A DNA stretch of 12,334 bases, from NCBI GenBank assembly GCA_013695395.1, contig JACDAP010000092.1:1-12334 (forward strand). The letters are read 5' to 3'. Each line of letters starts with the position of its first letter. Positions within the stretch are counted from its first letter, which is position 1. Origin of the DNA: Solirubrobacterales bacterium (GTDB lineage: Bacteria; Actinomycetota; Thermoleophilia; Solirubrobacterales; Solirubrobacteraceae). Position numbers and translations under genes: made by a program. Under the pieces are notes generated by a model, which was not told the origin of the DNA, ran no database searches, and saw only the letters and a program-made list of their open reading frames with translations. Shown piece after piece: positions 6,754 to 12,334 of this stretch.

Positions 6754-8439
6754 CTATGCGTCGATCGGCGCGTGCATGACGGGCTCGGCGGTGACCGACC
6801 CGCTGACCACCGACGCCGGCCGGACCTCCAGCGCCGCGAACGCCTCCATGCCCTTGGCGGGGATGTGGCTCATCGCGTGCTCGGTGAGCGCCGTGATGGT
6901 CAGCGACGGGTTCACGCCCACGTTCGCCGGGACGACGGAGCCGTCGCAGATCAGCAGGTTCTCGTAGCCGAAGACGCGATTGCGCGCGTCGACCACGCCG
7001 TTCTCCGGGCCCTTGCCGATCACGGCGCCGCCGAGGATGTGCGCGGTGGTTGCGATGTTCGCCATCGCCTCGAAGATCGAGCTCTGCGCCACGCCGCCGG
7101 TCTCCCTGGCGATCCACTCGGCCGCCTGGTTGGCCACCGGGATGAAGGTCGGGCTCGGTTCGCCCGTCGACTGCTCGGTCTGCAGGCGCACCGCGCCGTT
7201 CGGCAAGCGGTGGGGCCGCAGCGCCATCGCGCCGGGGAGCGACTGCATGACGAGCAGCATGATCGTCCGCTGGCTCGCGCCGCGCACGTCGAGGAGCTTC
7301 GCCCAGCGGACCGGGTGACGCAGGATCTGCCCCACGAGTTTCAGCGGCCGCGTGACCCGGGTGCCGTCCCCGACCAGGAGGGTGTTGAGGAAGCCCATCG
7401 AGTCCCCTGCCTCGCCGTAGGAGCAGGTCTCTATGTGGGTGTTCGGGTCGGGGTAGATCGAGCCGGTGATCGCGACGCGCCGCCCCTGGCCGGGCAGCTC
7501 CTTCGGCAGGCGCACCGCGAGGATCGCCTCGGAGTTCGTCCGCACGAGCTCACCGAGCCGGCTGGAGATCCTCCCCAGCGACCCGTTCAGGCGGCAGCGC
7601 TGCAGCAGCTTGTTCGTCCCGAGCGCGCCCGCCGAGACGACGACGCCGCGCGCGGTGAAGCTCCGGCGACCGCGCCGGGTCCAGGCCCCCGAACGCTGCG
7701 TGGTGATCCGGTACCCGTCGGCGCCGGACCGATCGCCGAGCGGTGTGATGTCGATGACCTCGCGCTCGGCGTGGACGGTCGTCCCCGCCTTCTCGGCCAG
7801 GTACAGGTAGTTCTTGACGAGCGTGTTCTTCGCGTTGTGGGGGCAGCCGACCATGCAGCGCGCGCACTGGATGCAGCCGGTCCGGTCCGGACCATCCCCG
7901 CCGAAGAACGGATCGGGGACGGTGACGCCCTCCTCCCCGAAGTAGACGCCGACGCGTGCCTTCTTGTAGGTGTCCCCCACGCCGAGGTGCTCGCCGAACG
8001 CCTTGAGGACGTCGTCGGCGGGATCGTCGGTGAGCACGTCGGTGACCCCGAGCATGCGCTCGGCCTCGTCGTAGTGGGGCTCGAGCGTCCGCTCCCAGCC
8101 GTCGTCGAGGCCCGCCCACTGCGGGTCGGCGTAGAACGCCGGGAGCGGCCGGTAGAGCGTGTTGGCGTAGCCGAGCGAGCCGCCGCCCACGCCCGCGCCG
8201 CTGGCGATCGCGACGTCCTTGAAGGTGCTCAGTCGGAAGATGCCCCTGAGGCCGAACTTCGGCAGGAAGAAGTAACGCTTCAGATCCCAGGTCGAGCTGG
8301 GGAAGTCCTCGTCGCCGAACCGCTTCCCCGACTCCAGCACGCCGACCGAATACCCCTTCTCGCTCAGGCGCAGTGCACTCGTGGAGCCACCGAAACCGGA
8401 GCCGATGATCATCCAGTCGTAGTCGAAGCCTTGGGACAT
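6754..8439 (-). CDS. GMC-family FAD oxidoreductase, cholesterol-oxidase (ChoD)-like
   Basis: A 561-residue flavoprotein. The FAD-binding IIGSGFGGS is at 11-19 and the second FAD contact ASGAGVGGGSLGYANTLY is in the 80s-90s. A cysteine cluster C189-x2-C192-x2-C195-x3-C199 precedes PHNAKNTLVKNYL. Near the C-terminus TTAHILGG (His467) and NVGVNPSLTI (Asn510) are the His/Asn pair that catalyses hydride abstraction in GMC oxidases. The layout closely follows mycobacterial ChoD as I recall it, including the Cys-rich GAKNTL-like segment. The reaction is probably FAD-dependent oxidation of a sterol-like or other hydroxyl substrate; true cholesterol oxidase activity is not proven. No signal peptide is seen. 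The methyltransferase at 8472-9530 lies 32 nt upstream on the same strand, but this gene has its own strong promoter in that gap, covered by a palindrome. Confidence 0.88.
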   Translation of the reverse strand: MSQGFDYDWMIIGSGFGGSTSALRLSEKGYSVGVLESGKRFGDEDFPSSTWDLKRYFFLPKFGLRGIFRLSTFKDVAIASGAGVGGGSLGYANTLYRPLPAFYADPQWAGLDDGWERTLEPHYDEAERMLGVTDVLTDDPADDVLKAFGEHLGVGDTYKKARVGVYFGEEGVTVPDPFFGGDGPDRTGCIQCARCMVGCPHNAKNTLVKNYLYLAEKAGTTVHAEREVIDITPLGDRSGADGYRITTQRSGAWTRRGRRSFTARGVVVSAGALGTNKLLQRCRLNGSLGRISSRLGELVRTNSEAILAVRLPKELPGQGRRVAITGSIYPDPNTHIETCSYGEAGDSMGFLNTLLVGDGTRVTRPLKLVGQILRHPVRWAKLLDVRGASQRTIMLLVMQSLPGAMALRPHRLPNGAVRLQTEQSTGEPSPTFIPVANQAAEWIARETGGVAQSSIFEAMANIATTAHILGGAVIGKGPENGVVDARNRVFGYENLLICDGSVVPANVGVNPSLTITALTEHAMSHIPAKGMEAFAALEVRPASVVSGSVTAEPVMHAPIDA

Positions 8440-8445
8440 GGTGCC

Positions 8446-8475
8446 AGCCTACCCCGAAGGTGACGCCTGCGTCAA
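8446..8475 (-). promoter_or_regulatory. Strong leaderless promoter of the GMC oxidoreductase
   Basis: On the minus strand TTGACG (8475-8470), an 18-nt spacer and TAGGCT (8451-8446) form the best -35/-10 pair in the window. The -10 ends 6 nt before the ATG at 8439, so the transcript should be leaderless. The -35 overlaps the stop codon of the upstream methyltransferase. Confidence 0.6.
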
Positions 8476-8479
8476 CTTC
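8456..8479. promoter_or_regulatory. 24-bp near-perfect palindrome, candidate operator
   Basis: GAAGGTGACGC-CT-GCGTCAACTTC has 10 of 11 arm positions complementary, with a perfect TGACGC-N2-GCGTCA core. It covers the -35 box and most of the spacer of the GMC promoter, where a bound repressor would block polymerase. It also spans the stop codon of the methyltransferase at 8472-9530, so an mRNA hairpin at that gene's end is an alternative. No regulator gene for it is present in the window. Confidence 0.55.
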
Positions 8480-9530
8480 TCTCCGCGACGTAGAGCGTCT
8501 GCGCCGGGAGTCGCGTGATGCCCCTGCTCGTCGGGGCCTTGAAGCCGGTCTCCGCGAGCTGTGCGCGCAACTCGCTCTCCCGCGGCAGGTCCGCCCCGCT
8601 GGTCAGGTGGAAGAAGAGCCCGAGGAATGACTCGCCGCCGGGGCGCTGTCCCGGCTCCCGCGCGAACAGGTCGAGGACCGCGACCCGCCCGCCGGGGCGC
8701 AGGGCGGCGTGGACGCGCCGCAGGAGCGTCACGGTCTGCTCCGGCGTGAGGTGGTGGACGAGATTGAAGACGAGCGCGAGGTCGTGGCCCTCCCCGAGCT
8801 CGGCCTCGAACACCGACCCCTCCACGTGGTCCACGCGCGTGGCGTGCCCGCTCTCCCGGAGGATCTCGCGCCCGACCGCGACGCTCCCCGGCAGGTCGAC
8901 CACCGTCGCCCGCAGACCGGGATGCCGGTCGCAGAGCACCGCGGAGAACCAGCCGTGGGCGCCGCCGAGGTCGAGCACGGAGCGCGCGCCGGGAGGCAGC
9001 TCCAGGGCCCGGGCGACCTCCGGTGCGGAGAGCCGCGCGAGCTCGTGCTGGCCGCGGATGTAGGTCGCCCAGCTCGCGTCGTCGGCCCCCGCGTCGTGCA
9101 GCTCCACGTGGGTCCCGTCGCGGACCAGGGACTCGAGCTGCTCCCACCACGGCCAGTAGGTCCCCGTGTGCTCGACGTAGCGGGCGACCGAGCGCGGCGA
9201 GTCCGGGTCGAGCCACCGGCGAGAACGCCGGGAGAGCGCGACCCGGCCGTCGCGGCGGGCCCGGAGATGGCCCATGGCGATCAGGCAGTCGCAGAGCAGG
9301 CGCGTCCCCGCGGGCTGAAGCTCCAGCTCCCGGGCGAGCTCCTCCGTCGTCCGGGGCCCCCCGCGCGCGAGGTGCGCGAAGAGCCCGATGGCGACACCGA
9401 CGTGGAGCACTCGCGCAACCGGTGGGGCGAAGAGCGCCTGGGGCACCGGCGTCGGGATCAGGTTGAGCGCGGCGCCGACGAGCTCGACGGCGCGCTCCGG
9501 GATGAGACCGATGCGGGCGATGGCGACCAT
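8472..9530 (-). CDS. SAM-dependent methyltransferase with N-terminal winged-helix domain (O-methyltransferase type)
   Basis: A 352-residue protein with the two-part layout of class I small-molecule O-methyltransferases. A helical and winged-helix dimerisation domain (about 35-110, with RTTEELARELEL) is followed by a Rossmann SAM-binding domain. Motif I VLDLGGAHG is at 185-193, an acidic motif II residue (Asp212 in VVDLPG) follows, then FNLVHHLTPEQ around 255-265 and LRPGG around 277-281. The His pair in NLVHHL matches the position where plant-type and polyketide O-methyltransferases keep a catalytic His. The substrate is unknown; a phenolic or polyketide hydroxyl is typical for the family. 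The ATG at 9530 has no visible Shine-Dalgarno. An alternative start further downstream would remove the N-terminal helix MVAIARIGLIPERAVELVGA. It lies 32 nt upstream of the GMC oxidoreductase and may be partly co-transcribed with it. Confidence 0.83.
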   Translation of the reverse strand: MVAIARIGLIPERAVELVGAALNLIPTPVPQALFAPPVARVLHVGVAIGLFAHLARGGPRTTEELARELELQPAGTRLLCDCLIAMGHLRARRDGRVALSRRSRRWLDPDSPRSVARYVEHTGTYWPWWEQLESLVRDGTHVELHDAGADDASWATYIRGQHELARLSAPEVARALELPPGARSVLDLGGAHGWFSAVLCDRHPGLRATVVDLPGSVAVGREILRESGHATRVDHVEGSVFEAELGEGHDLALVFNLVHHLTPEQTVTLLRRVHAALRPGGRVAVLDLFAREPGQRPGGESFLGLFFHLTSGADLPRESELRAQLAETGFKAPTSRGITRLPAQTLYVAERS

Positions 9531-9553
9531 CTTGACGACCCGGCGGCGGGAGG

Positions 9554-9594
9554 TTGTGCGATTTGCCCCGCCCTGGGCAAGTCAATCCGCACAA
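9554..9594. promoter_or_regulatory. Hyphenated inverted repeat in a divergent intergenic region
   Basis: The outer arms TTGTGCG (9554-9560) and CGCACAA (9588-9594) are perfect. Inner arms TTGCCC (9563-9568) and GGGCAA (9575-9580) also pair, around a 6-nt loop. It sits 24 bp upstream of the methyltransferase start (9530) and about 94 bp from the DUF3037-like start (9688), with no coding sequence on either strand. It could be an operator for one or both divergent genes, or a hairpin. No clear promoter hexamers were found beside it. Confidence 0.35.
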
Positions 9595-9687
9595 CGTGGC
9601 CGGCCGAGACCGCGCCGAGCGGGGGACGGGTCGCAGGCTGACGCGCGATGCCCGCTGAGCCCCCGCCGAGCACCGACCCCCACTCGG

Positions 9688-10073
9688 GTGAGGCTCGCCG
9701 GGGAGCCCTACGCGTACGCCCTCTGCCGCGTCGTGCCCGACCTCGAGCGCGGCGAGGCGCTCAACGTCGGCATCGTGCTCCACGCCCGCCGCCACCGTTT
9801 CCTCGAGGCGCGCGTCCATGTCGACGCCGCCCGTCTGACCGCCCTGGCCCCCGAGCTCGATCCGCGCACGCTGCGCACCCACCTCGCCGGGTTGGCCCGG
9901 ATCGCCACGGGCGCCTCGACGCCGGGCCGGTCGCCCGGCTCGAGGTCTCCGAGCGCTTCGGCTGGCTCGTCGCCCCGGCCAGCGCCGCCGTCCAGCCGGG
10001 ACCGGTGCACACCGGTTTGTGCGCCGACCCCGGCGCGGTCCTCGAGAGGCTCTTCGCCCGACTCGTCCTCTGA
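9688..10073 (+). pseudogene. DUF3037-like protein, interrupted by a one-base deletion
   Basis: The first frame, from a GTG at 9688, gives EPYAYALCRVVPDLERGEALNVGIVL. This fits the conserved DUF3037 opening (PYxYxxxRxVPxxERGExxNVGVVL) and runs to about GLARIATG at 9912. The match then resumes in another frame, from DAGPVARLEVSERFGWLVAP through VQPGPVHTGLCADP to FARLVL and the TGA at 10073. The family C-terminus typically has the same RFxWLxAPxSxxVQPSPVHTGLC pattern. The total of 386 nt is one base short of 129 codons, so a single missing base at about 9907-9920 explains the break. The function of DUF3037 is not known to me; family members often sit beside HipA-like kinases, but none is present here. 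The break may be real or an assembly error. Confidence 0.65.
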
Positions 10074-10102
10074 AATACCGCCATAGGGTGCGTGAGGTCG
10101 GT

Positions 10103-10172
10103 TAGGTTCGAACGAGGGGTCGCGCCCTCGCACGGCCTCGGCCAGGTCCCTCACAGACAGGAGAACCGCCAC
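10103..10172 (+). promoter_or_regulatory. Leader of the MetE-like gene: -10-like box, hairpin and Shine-Dalgarno
   Basis: TAGGTT (10103-10108) is a plausible -10. A perfect hairpin CGAGGG-gtcgcg-CCCTCG (10113-10130) follows where the transcript would begin. AGGAGA (about 10160-10165) lies 7 nt before the ATG at 10173. The leader of about 58 nt is too short for a cobalamin or S-box riboswitch, and I see no such motif. Unlike several neighbours, this gene uses a conventional ribosome-binding site. No -35 was found. Confidence 0.4.
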
Positions 10173-11315
10173 ATGCCCATCCCCACCGAGACGGTCGGAT
10201 CCCTTCCCCGCCCCCTGAAGCTCCAGGAGGCCTACGAGGACCTCGACCAGGGCCGGATCACCTGGGAGCAGCTCCAGGAGATGCAGGACGCCTCCGCCCT
10301 CGACTCGCTCCAGCGCCTCGAGAAGACCGGAGAGCTCTACGTCAACGACGGCGAGCAGCGCGAGTCGAGCTTTGCGACCTACTCGATCACCGACACGCTC
10401 GCCGGCACCGGCCTGGCGGACAACCTCGCGGGTGACGGCCAGTTCTTCGCGATCTTCGACGACGGTCATCACCGCCAGCTCCCGCGGCTGACGGGCGGAC
10501 CGTTCCGCTACAAGACCTTCGCCTCCGAGTACGTCACGAAGAACAAGGCGGCGACCGACAAGCCGGTCAAGCAGGCCGTGATCTCCGCGTCGATGATGAT
10601 GCTGCTCTACCCCCTGGAGGAGGAGCTCGAGGGGTACTCCCGCGAGGAGTTCCTCAGCGACGTCTGCGACGAGGTGGAGAAGGACATTCGCGGATGCTTC
10701 GAAGCGGGCGCCGAGCGGGTTTCGATCGACTTCACCGAGGGCCGGCTGGCCGGCAAGAACGACTCGCGCAACCCGTGGACCGGCAAGAACATGCTGCAGG
10801 AGTTCATCGACCTCAACAACCGGGTGATCGACCGCTTCTCGCCCGAGGAGCGCGCGAACATCGGGATCCACACCTGCCCGGGTGGGGACTGCGACTCGGT
10901 GCACTCCAAGGAGGTCGACTACGAGCTGCTGCTGAGCAAGATGTTCGAGCTCAACGCCGGCTACTTCCTGATCCAGTGCGCCTCCCAGGAGGACAAGGAG
11001 GCGGTCTACGAGCTCGTCGGCAAGTACAGCCGCGACGACGCGAACGGCGTCCCACAGGTCTGCTTCATGGGCGTGATCAACCCGCTGAGCCCCGAGGTGG
11101 AGAGCGCCGAGCAGGTCCGCGACGACCTGGTGGCCGCGGCCGAGCACATCCCGAAGGAGCGCCTGGGCGCCACCGACGACTGCGGCTTCTCGCCGTTCAG
11201 CCGCGACCTGAAGCCCTCACACGGCTCGCCGGACTTCGCCCGGGACATCGCGATGCAGAAGATCACGAACCGCATCGAGGGCGCGCGGCTGGCCTCCGAG
11301 GCACTCGGGATCTGA
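10173..11315 (+). CDS. MetE-core (cobalamin-independent methionine synthase II-like) alkyl/methyltransferase
   Basis: A 380-residue protein corresponding to the catalytic barrel only, about half of full-length MetE. It begins PTETVGSLPRP, the usual opening of these stand-alone proteins. The metal site is recognisable: His233 and Cys235 in GIHTCPGGDC and Cys337 in DDCGFSPF. The glutamate that ligates zinc in full-length MetE appears to be Gln268 (FLIQCASQED), next to Cys269. Related short proteins also lack this Glu. DGEQRES and SIDFTEGRLAGK are other family blocks. MetE moves a methyl group from 5-methyltetrahydrofolate to homocysteine. Similar-length relatives include epoxyalkane:coenzyme M transferase, which keeps only the His-X-Cys...Cys ligands, so the substrate here is open. 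ATG 10173 is set by AGGAGA upstream; an earlier in-frame start at 10092 would translate the leader. Convergent with the gene ending at 11341. Confidence 0.82.
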   Translation: MPIPTETVGSLPRPLKLQEAYEDLDQGRITWEQLQEMQDASALDSLQRLEKTGELYVNDGEQRESSFATYSITDTLAGTGLADNLAGDGQFFAIFDDGHHRQLPRLTGGPFRYKTFASEYVTKNKAATDKPVKQAVISASMMMLLYPLEEELEGYSREEFLSDVCDEVEKDIRGCFEAGAERVSIDFTEGRLAGKNDSRNPWTGKNMLQEFIDLNNRVIDRFSPEERANIGIHTCPGGDCDSVHSKEVDYELLLSKMFELNAGYFLIQCASQEDKEAVYELVGKYSRDDANGVPQVCFMGVINPLSPEVESAEQVRDDLVAAAEHIPKERLGATDDCGFSPFSRDLKPSHGSPDFARDIAMQKITNRIEGARLASEALGI

Positions 11316-11340
11316 GGCCCAGGGGAGCTGGGGTGTGCGG

Positions 11341-11709
11341 TCAGACCGCCACCCCGGCCTCCTCGAGCCAACCGCGCATCGGCTCCGGCGGTGCGCCCCC
11401 GTACTCGGCGCGTACGGCGAGCGTGATGAGGTGATTGCCCTCGGCGACAGCCTCGTCGCGGCGGAAGCAGAGGTAGCGCGCGACCGCTCCCGCGAGCTGG
11501 ATGGCGGCGTCCTCGGCCTGAGGATCGAGCGCCCCGACGCCCTCGTCGATCCGCTGCGCCGCCTCCGCCGCGACGCCGATGGGCTCGTCGGCGTCCTCGA
11601 AGCGACCGAGAAGCTCCCCGAGGTTCTGGTCGGTGCCCGAGGGGTCGAGGACGCGGACCGCGCGATGAACGGCGTCGGAGATGGTCAGCGGGGCGGGGTC
11701 GGTGCTCAT
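11341..11709 (-). CDS. Small unrecognised, mostly helical protein (122 aa)
   Basis: I do not recognise this family. The 122-residue sequence is acidic, mostly predicted helical, and lacks cysteine pairs, signal peptide or membrane segment. A stretch AAIQLAGAVARYLCFRRDEA (about 67-87) and a C-terminal AVRAEYGG...MRGWLEEAGV read like packed helices of a small cytoplasmic domain. Coding use is supported by GC-biased third positions, a clean ATG at 11709 and lack of a competing frame. It follows RidA (ends 11743) on the same strand by 33 nt, so the two may form an operon. A TACGCC sequence 6 nt before its ATG is only a weak version of the leaderless -10 seen elsewhere. It ends 25 bp from the convergent MetE-like gene, with no terminator hairpin visible in the gap. 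Confidence 0.65.
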   Translation of the reverse strand: MSTDPAPLTISDAVHRAVRVLDPSGTDQNLGELLGRFEDADEPIGVAAEAAQRIDEGVGALDPQAEDAAIQLAGAVARYLCFRRDEAVAEGNHLITLAVRAEYGGAPPEPMRGWLEEAGVAV

Positions 11710-11742
11710 GGACGAGGCGTACCCGCCACGGCCACTGAGCGA

Positions 11743-12135
11743 TCAGGCGGGCAGCGCGACGATCGCGTCGATCTCGACCGCGGCGCCCAACGGCAGCGCC
11801 GCGACGCCGATCAGCGTGCGCGCCGGCGGCTCCTCGGCGAAGTACGCGCCGTAGGCCGCGTTGACCTCGGCGAAGGTCAGGATGTCCGTCACGTAGATCG
11901 CGCAGCGCACCGCGGCCGCCAGGCCTGTCCCCCCGGCCGCGCAGACCACCGCGAGGTTCTCGAGGCAGCGCGTCGTCTGCTCCCCGAGGCTGCCGTGCAC
12001 GAGCTCGCCCGTCGCGGGATCGAGCGGAACCTGCCCCGAGCAGAACAGCAGCCCGCCGCTGGCCACCGCGTGGGAGTAGGGGCCGACCGCCGCCGGGGCG
12101 CCGTCGGCTCTGACGATCTCTCGTTTCGCTGACAT
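11743..12135 (-). CDS. ridA: RidA family (YjgF/YER057c/UK114) enamine/imine deaminase
   Basis: A 130-residue protein of standard RidA length. Conserved blocks in order are VGPYSHAV (17-24), FCSGQVPLDPATGEL (31-45), TRCLENLAVV, YVTDILTFAEVNAAYGAYF (81-99), PARTLIGVAALPLGAAVEID (104-123). The key arginine that holds the substrate carboxylate is Arg106, and the acidic partner is Glu121, so it belongs to the active RidA branch rather than an Arg-less relative. RidA works as a cytoplasmic trimer that hydrolyses reactive 2-aminoacrylate and other enamines made by PLP enzymes, protecting those enzymes. A PLP partner gene is not in this window. ATG 12135 is preceded by TACTCT with 8 nt between, and no Shine-Dalgarno. 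Divergent from the secreted hydrolase at 12177 with a 41-bp gap. Confidence 0.92.
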   Translation of the reverse strand: MSAKREIVRADGAPAAVGPYSHAVASGGLLFCSGQVPLDPATGELVHGSLGEQTTRCLENLAVVCAAGGTGLAAAVRCAIYVTDILTFAEVNAAYGAYFAEEPPARTLIGVAALPLGAAVEIDAIVALPA

Positions 12136-12149
12136 CTGTGGCGAGAGTA
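12136..12149 (-). promoter_or_regulatory. Leaderless-type -10 box of ridA
   Basis: On the minus strand TACTCT (12149-12144) is followed by 8 nt and the ATG at 12135. There is no ribosome-binding site and no obvious -35. The 41-bp gap is shared with the oppositely oriented hydrolase promoter. Confidence 0.45.
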
Positions 12150-12163
12150 CCCGCCACCTCGGC

Positions 12164-12176
12164 TACCGTGCCGACC
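12164..12176 (+). promoter_or_regulatory. Leaderless-type -10 box of the secreted hydrolase gene
   Basis: TACCGT (12164-12169) is followed by 7 nt and the ATG at 12177, with no Shine-Dalgarno. It overlaps the region where the divergent ridA promoter would have its -35. Confidence 0.45.
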
Positions 12177-12334
12177 ATGGTCTCCGCGCGCTCCCTCACG
12201 TGCCTAGCCGCGGCGACCGTCGCCGGGGCGCTGCTCGCGCCCGCGGGCGCCTCCGCGGCCCTCCCCTGGACCCCCTGCTCGCCGACCGGCTACGAGTGCG
12301 CGACGCTCGACGTGCCGCTGGACCGGAGCGGTGC
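12177..12334 (+). CDS. Secreted alpha/beta hydrolase (tripeptidyl aminopeptidase-like), N-terminus, cut by window edge
   Basis: Only the first 52 codons are present. Residues 1 to about 27 form a signal peptide: an Arg near the start (MVSARSLT), a hydrophobic core (AAATVAGALLAPAG), and an A-S-A-A cleavage-type site. The mature start LPWTPCSPTGYECATLDVPLD fits the opening of actinobacterial secreted alpha/beta hydrolases (TAP/SlpD-like), which begin with W-x-x-C...ECA-x-x-x-VPLD and carry a disulfide. Such enzymes are exported serine hydrolases that release short peptides or cleave esters. The catalytic Ser, Asp and His lie beyond the window and cannot be checked, so activity and exact family are tentative. 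The gene starts 41 bp from the divergent ridA. Confidence 0.7.
   Translation, partial: MVSARSLTCLAAATVAGALLAPAGASAALPWTPCSPTGYECATLDVPLDRSG

Noticed and set aside
6772..8463. 563-residue open frame on the plus strand
   Set aside because: It is antisense to the GMC oxidoreductase. Its translation is rich in Arg, Asp, Gly and His without any recognisable domain, a usual shadow in GC-rich DNA.
8449..9882. 477-residue minus-strand open frame
   Set aside because: It overlaps the methyltransferase at 8472-9530 in another frame and crosses the intergenic inverted repeat; the real frame has clear SAM motifs.
9648..10073. ATG at 9648 as start of a complete gene through 10073
   Set aside because: This frame matches the DUF3037-like pattern only after about 9918. 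Its first 90 residues are Pro/Arg-rich shadow, while the true N-terminus lies in the GTG frame from 9688.
10092..10172. Upstream in-frame start giving a 407-residue MetE-like protein
   Set aside because: It would translate the leader hairpin and the AGGAGA ribosome-binding site; the family begins at PTETVGSLPRP right after the ATG at 10173.
9708..11147. 479-residue open frame on the minus strand
   Set aside because: It runs antisense through both the DUF3037-like and the MetE-like gene, and shows only the low-complexity V/L/R/G composition of a complementary frame.
1..12334. A novel multi-gene defence, mobile or biosynthetic system
   Set aside because: I looked for transposases, integrases, repeats of array type, nuclease/helicase clusters and large synthases on both strands and found none; the genes read as separate ordinary units plus one toxin-antitoxin pair.

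Overview
The window is a GC-rich chromosomal stretch from a high-GC Gram-positive bacterium, most likely an actinobacterium of the Thermoleophilia (Solirubrobacter/Conexibacter-like). The best lineage clue is the collagen-like protein at 5338-6028. Its N-terminus (LTYANVV, then a hydrophobic segment, then YAASKLITGKQ) is a layout I associate with that class. Other clues are GTG starts, strong third-position G/C, and several genes that appear to be transcribed without a leader.

Layout from left to right. Positions 1-1345 (minus) hold the start of a zinc alcohol dehydrogenase cut by the window edge and an unrecognised 312-residue protein with two similar beta-rich units. Positions 1422-1621 (plus) hold what looks like a decayed methyltransferase. 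Positions 1630-4292 (minus) carry an MFS transporter and a CoA-disulfide-reductase-type flavoprotein. The flavoprotein is divergent, with only 34 bp between starts, from a CurA/PTGR-type NADP-dependent reductase (4327-5334, plus). Next come a frameshifted collagen-like surface protein (5338-6028, minus) and, divergent from it, a VapB/VapC-type toxin-antitoxin pair (6100-6743, plus). Then there is a ChoD-like GMC oxidoreductase with an upstream SAM methyltransferase (6754-9530, minus), a frameshifted DUF3037-like gene (9688-10073, plus) and a stand-alone MetE-core protein (10173-11315, plus). The window ends with a small unknown protein and RidA (11341-12135, minus), plus the first 52 codons of a secreted alpha/beta hydrolase (12177 onward, plus).

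The content is mostly housekeeping or redox metabolism plus one toxin-antitoxin module. I see no rRNA, tRNA, CRISPR array, transposase or prophage gene, and no convincing new multi-gene system. The more interesting signals are regulatory and evolutionary. Six starts carry a TANNNT -10 box ending 6-8 nt before the start codon, the signature of leaderless mRNAs. A 24-bp near-perfect palindrome covers the promoter of the GMC oxidoreductase. Two genes are each one base out of frame, and one gene is reduced to a remnant, so either decay or assembly indels are present. The MetE-like protein keeps the His-X-Cys...Cys metal site but lacks the canonical glutamate ligand, which leaves its reaction open.
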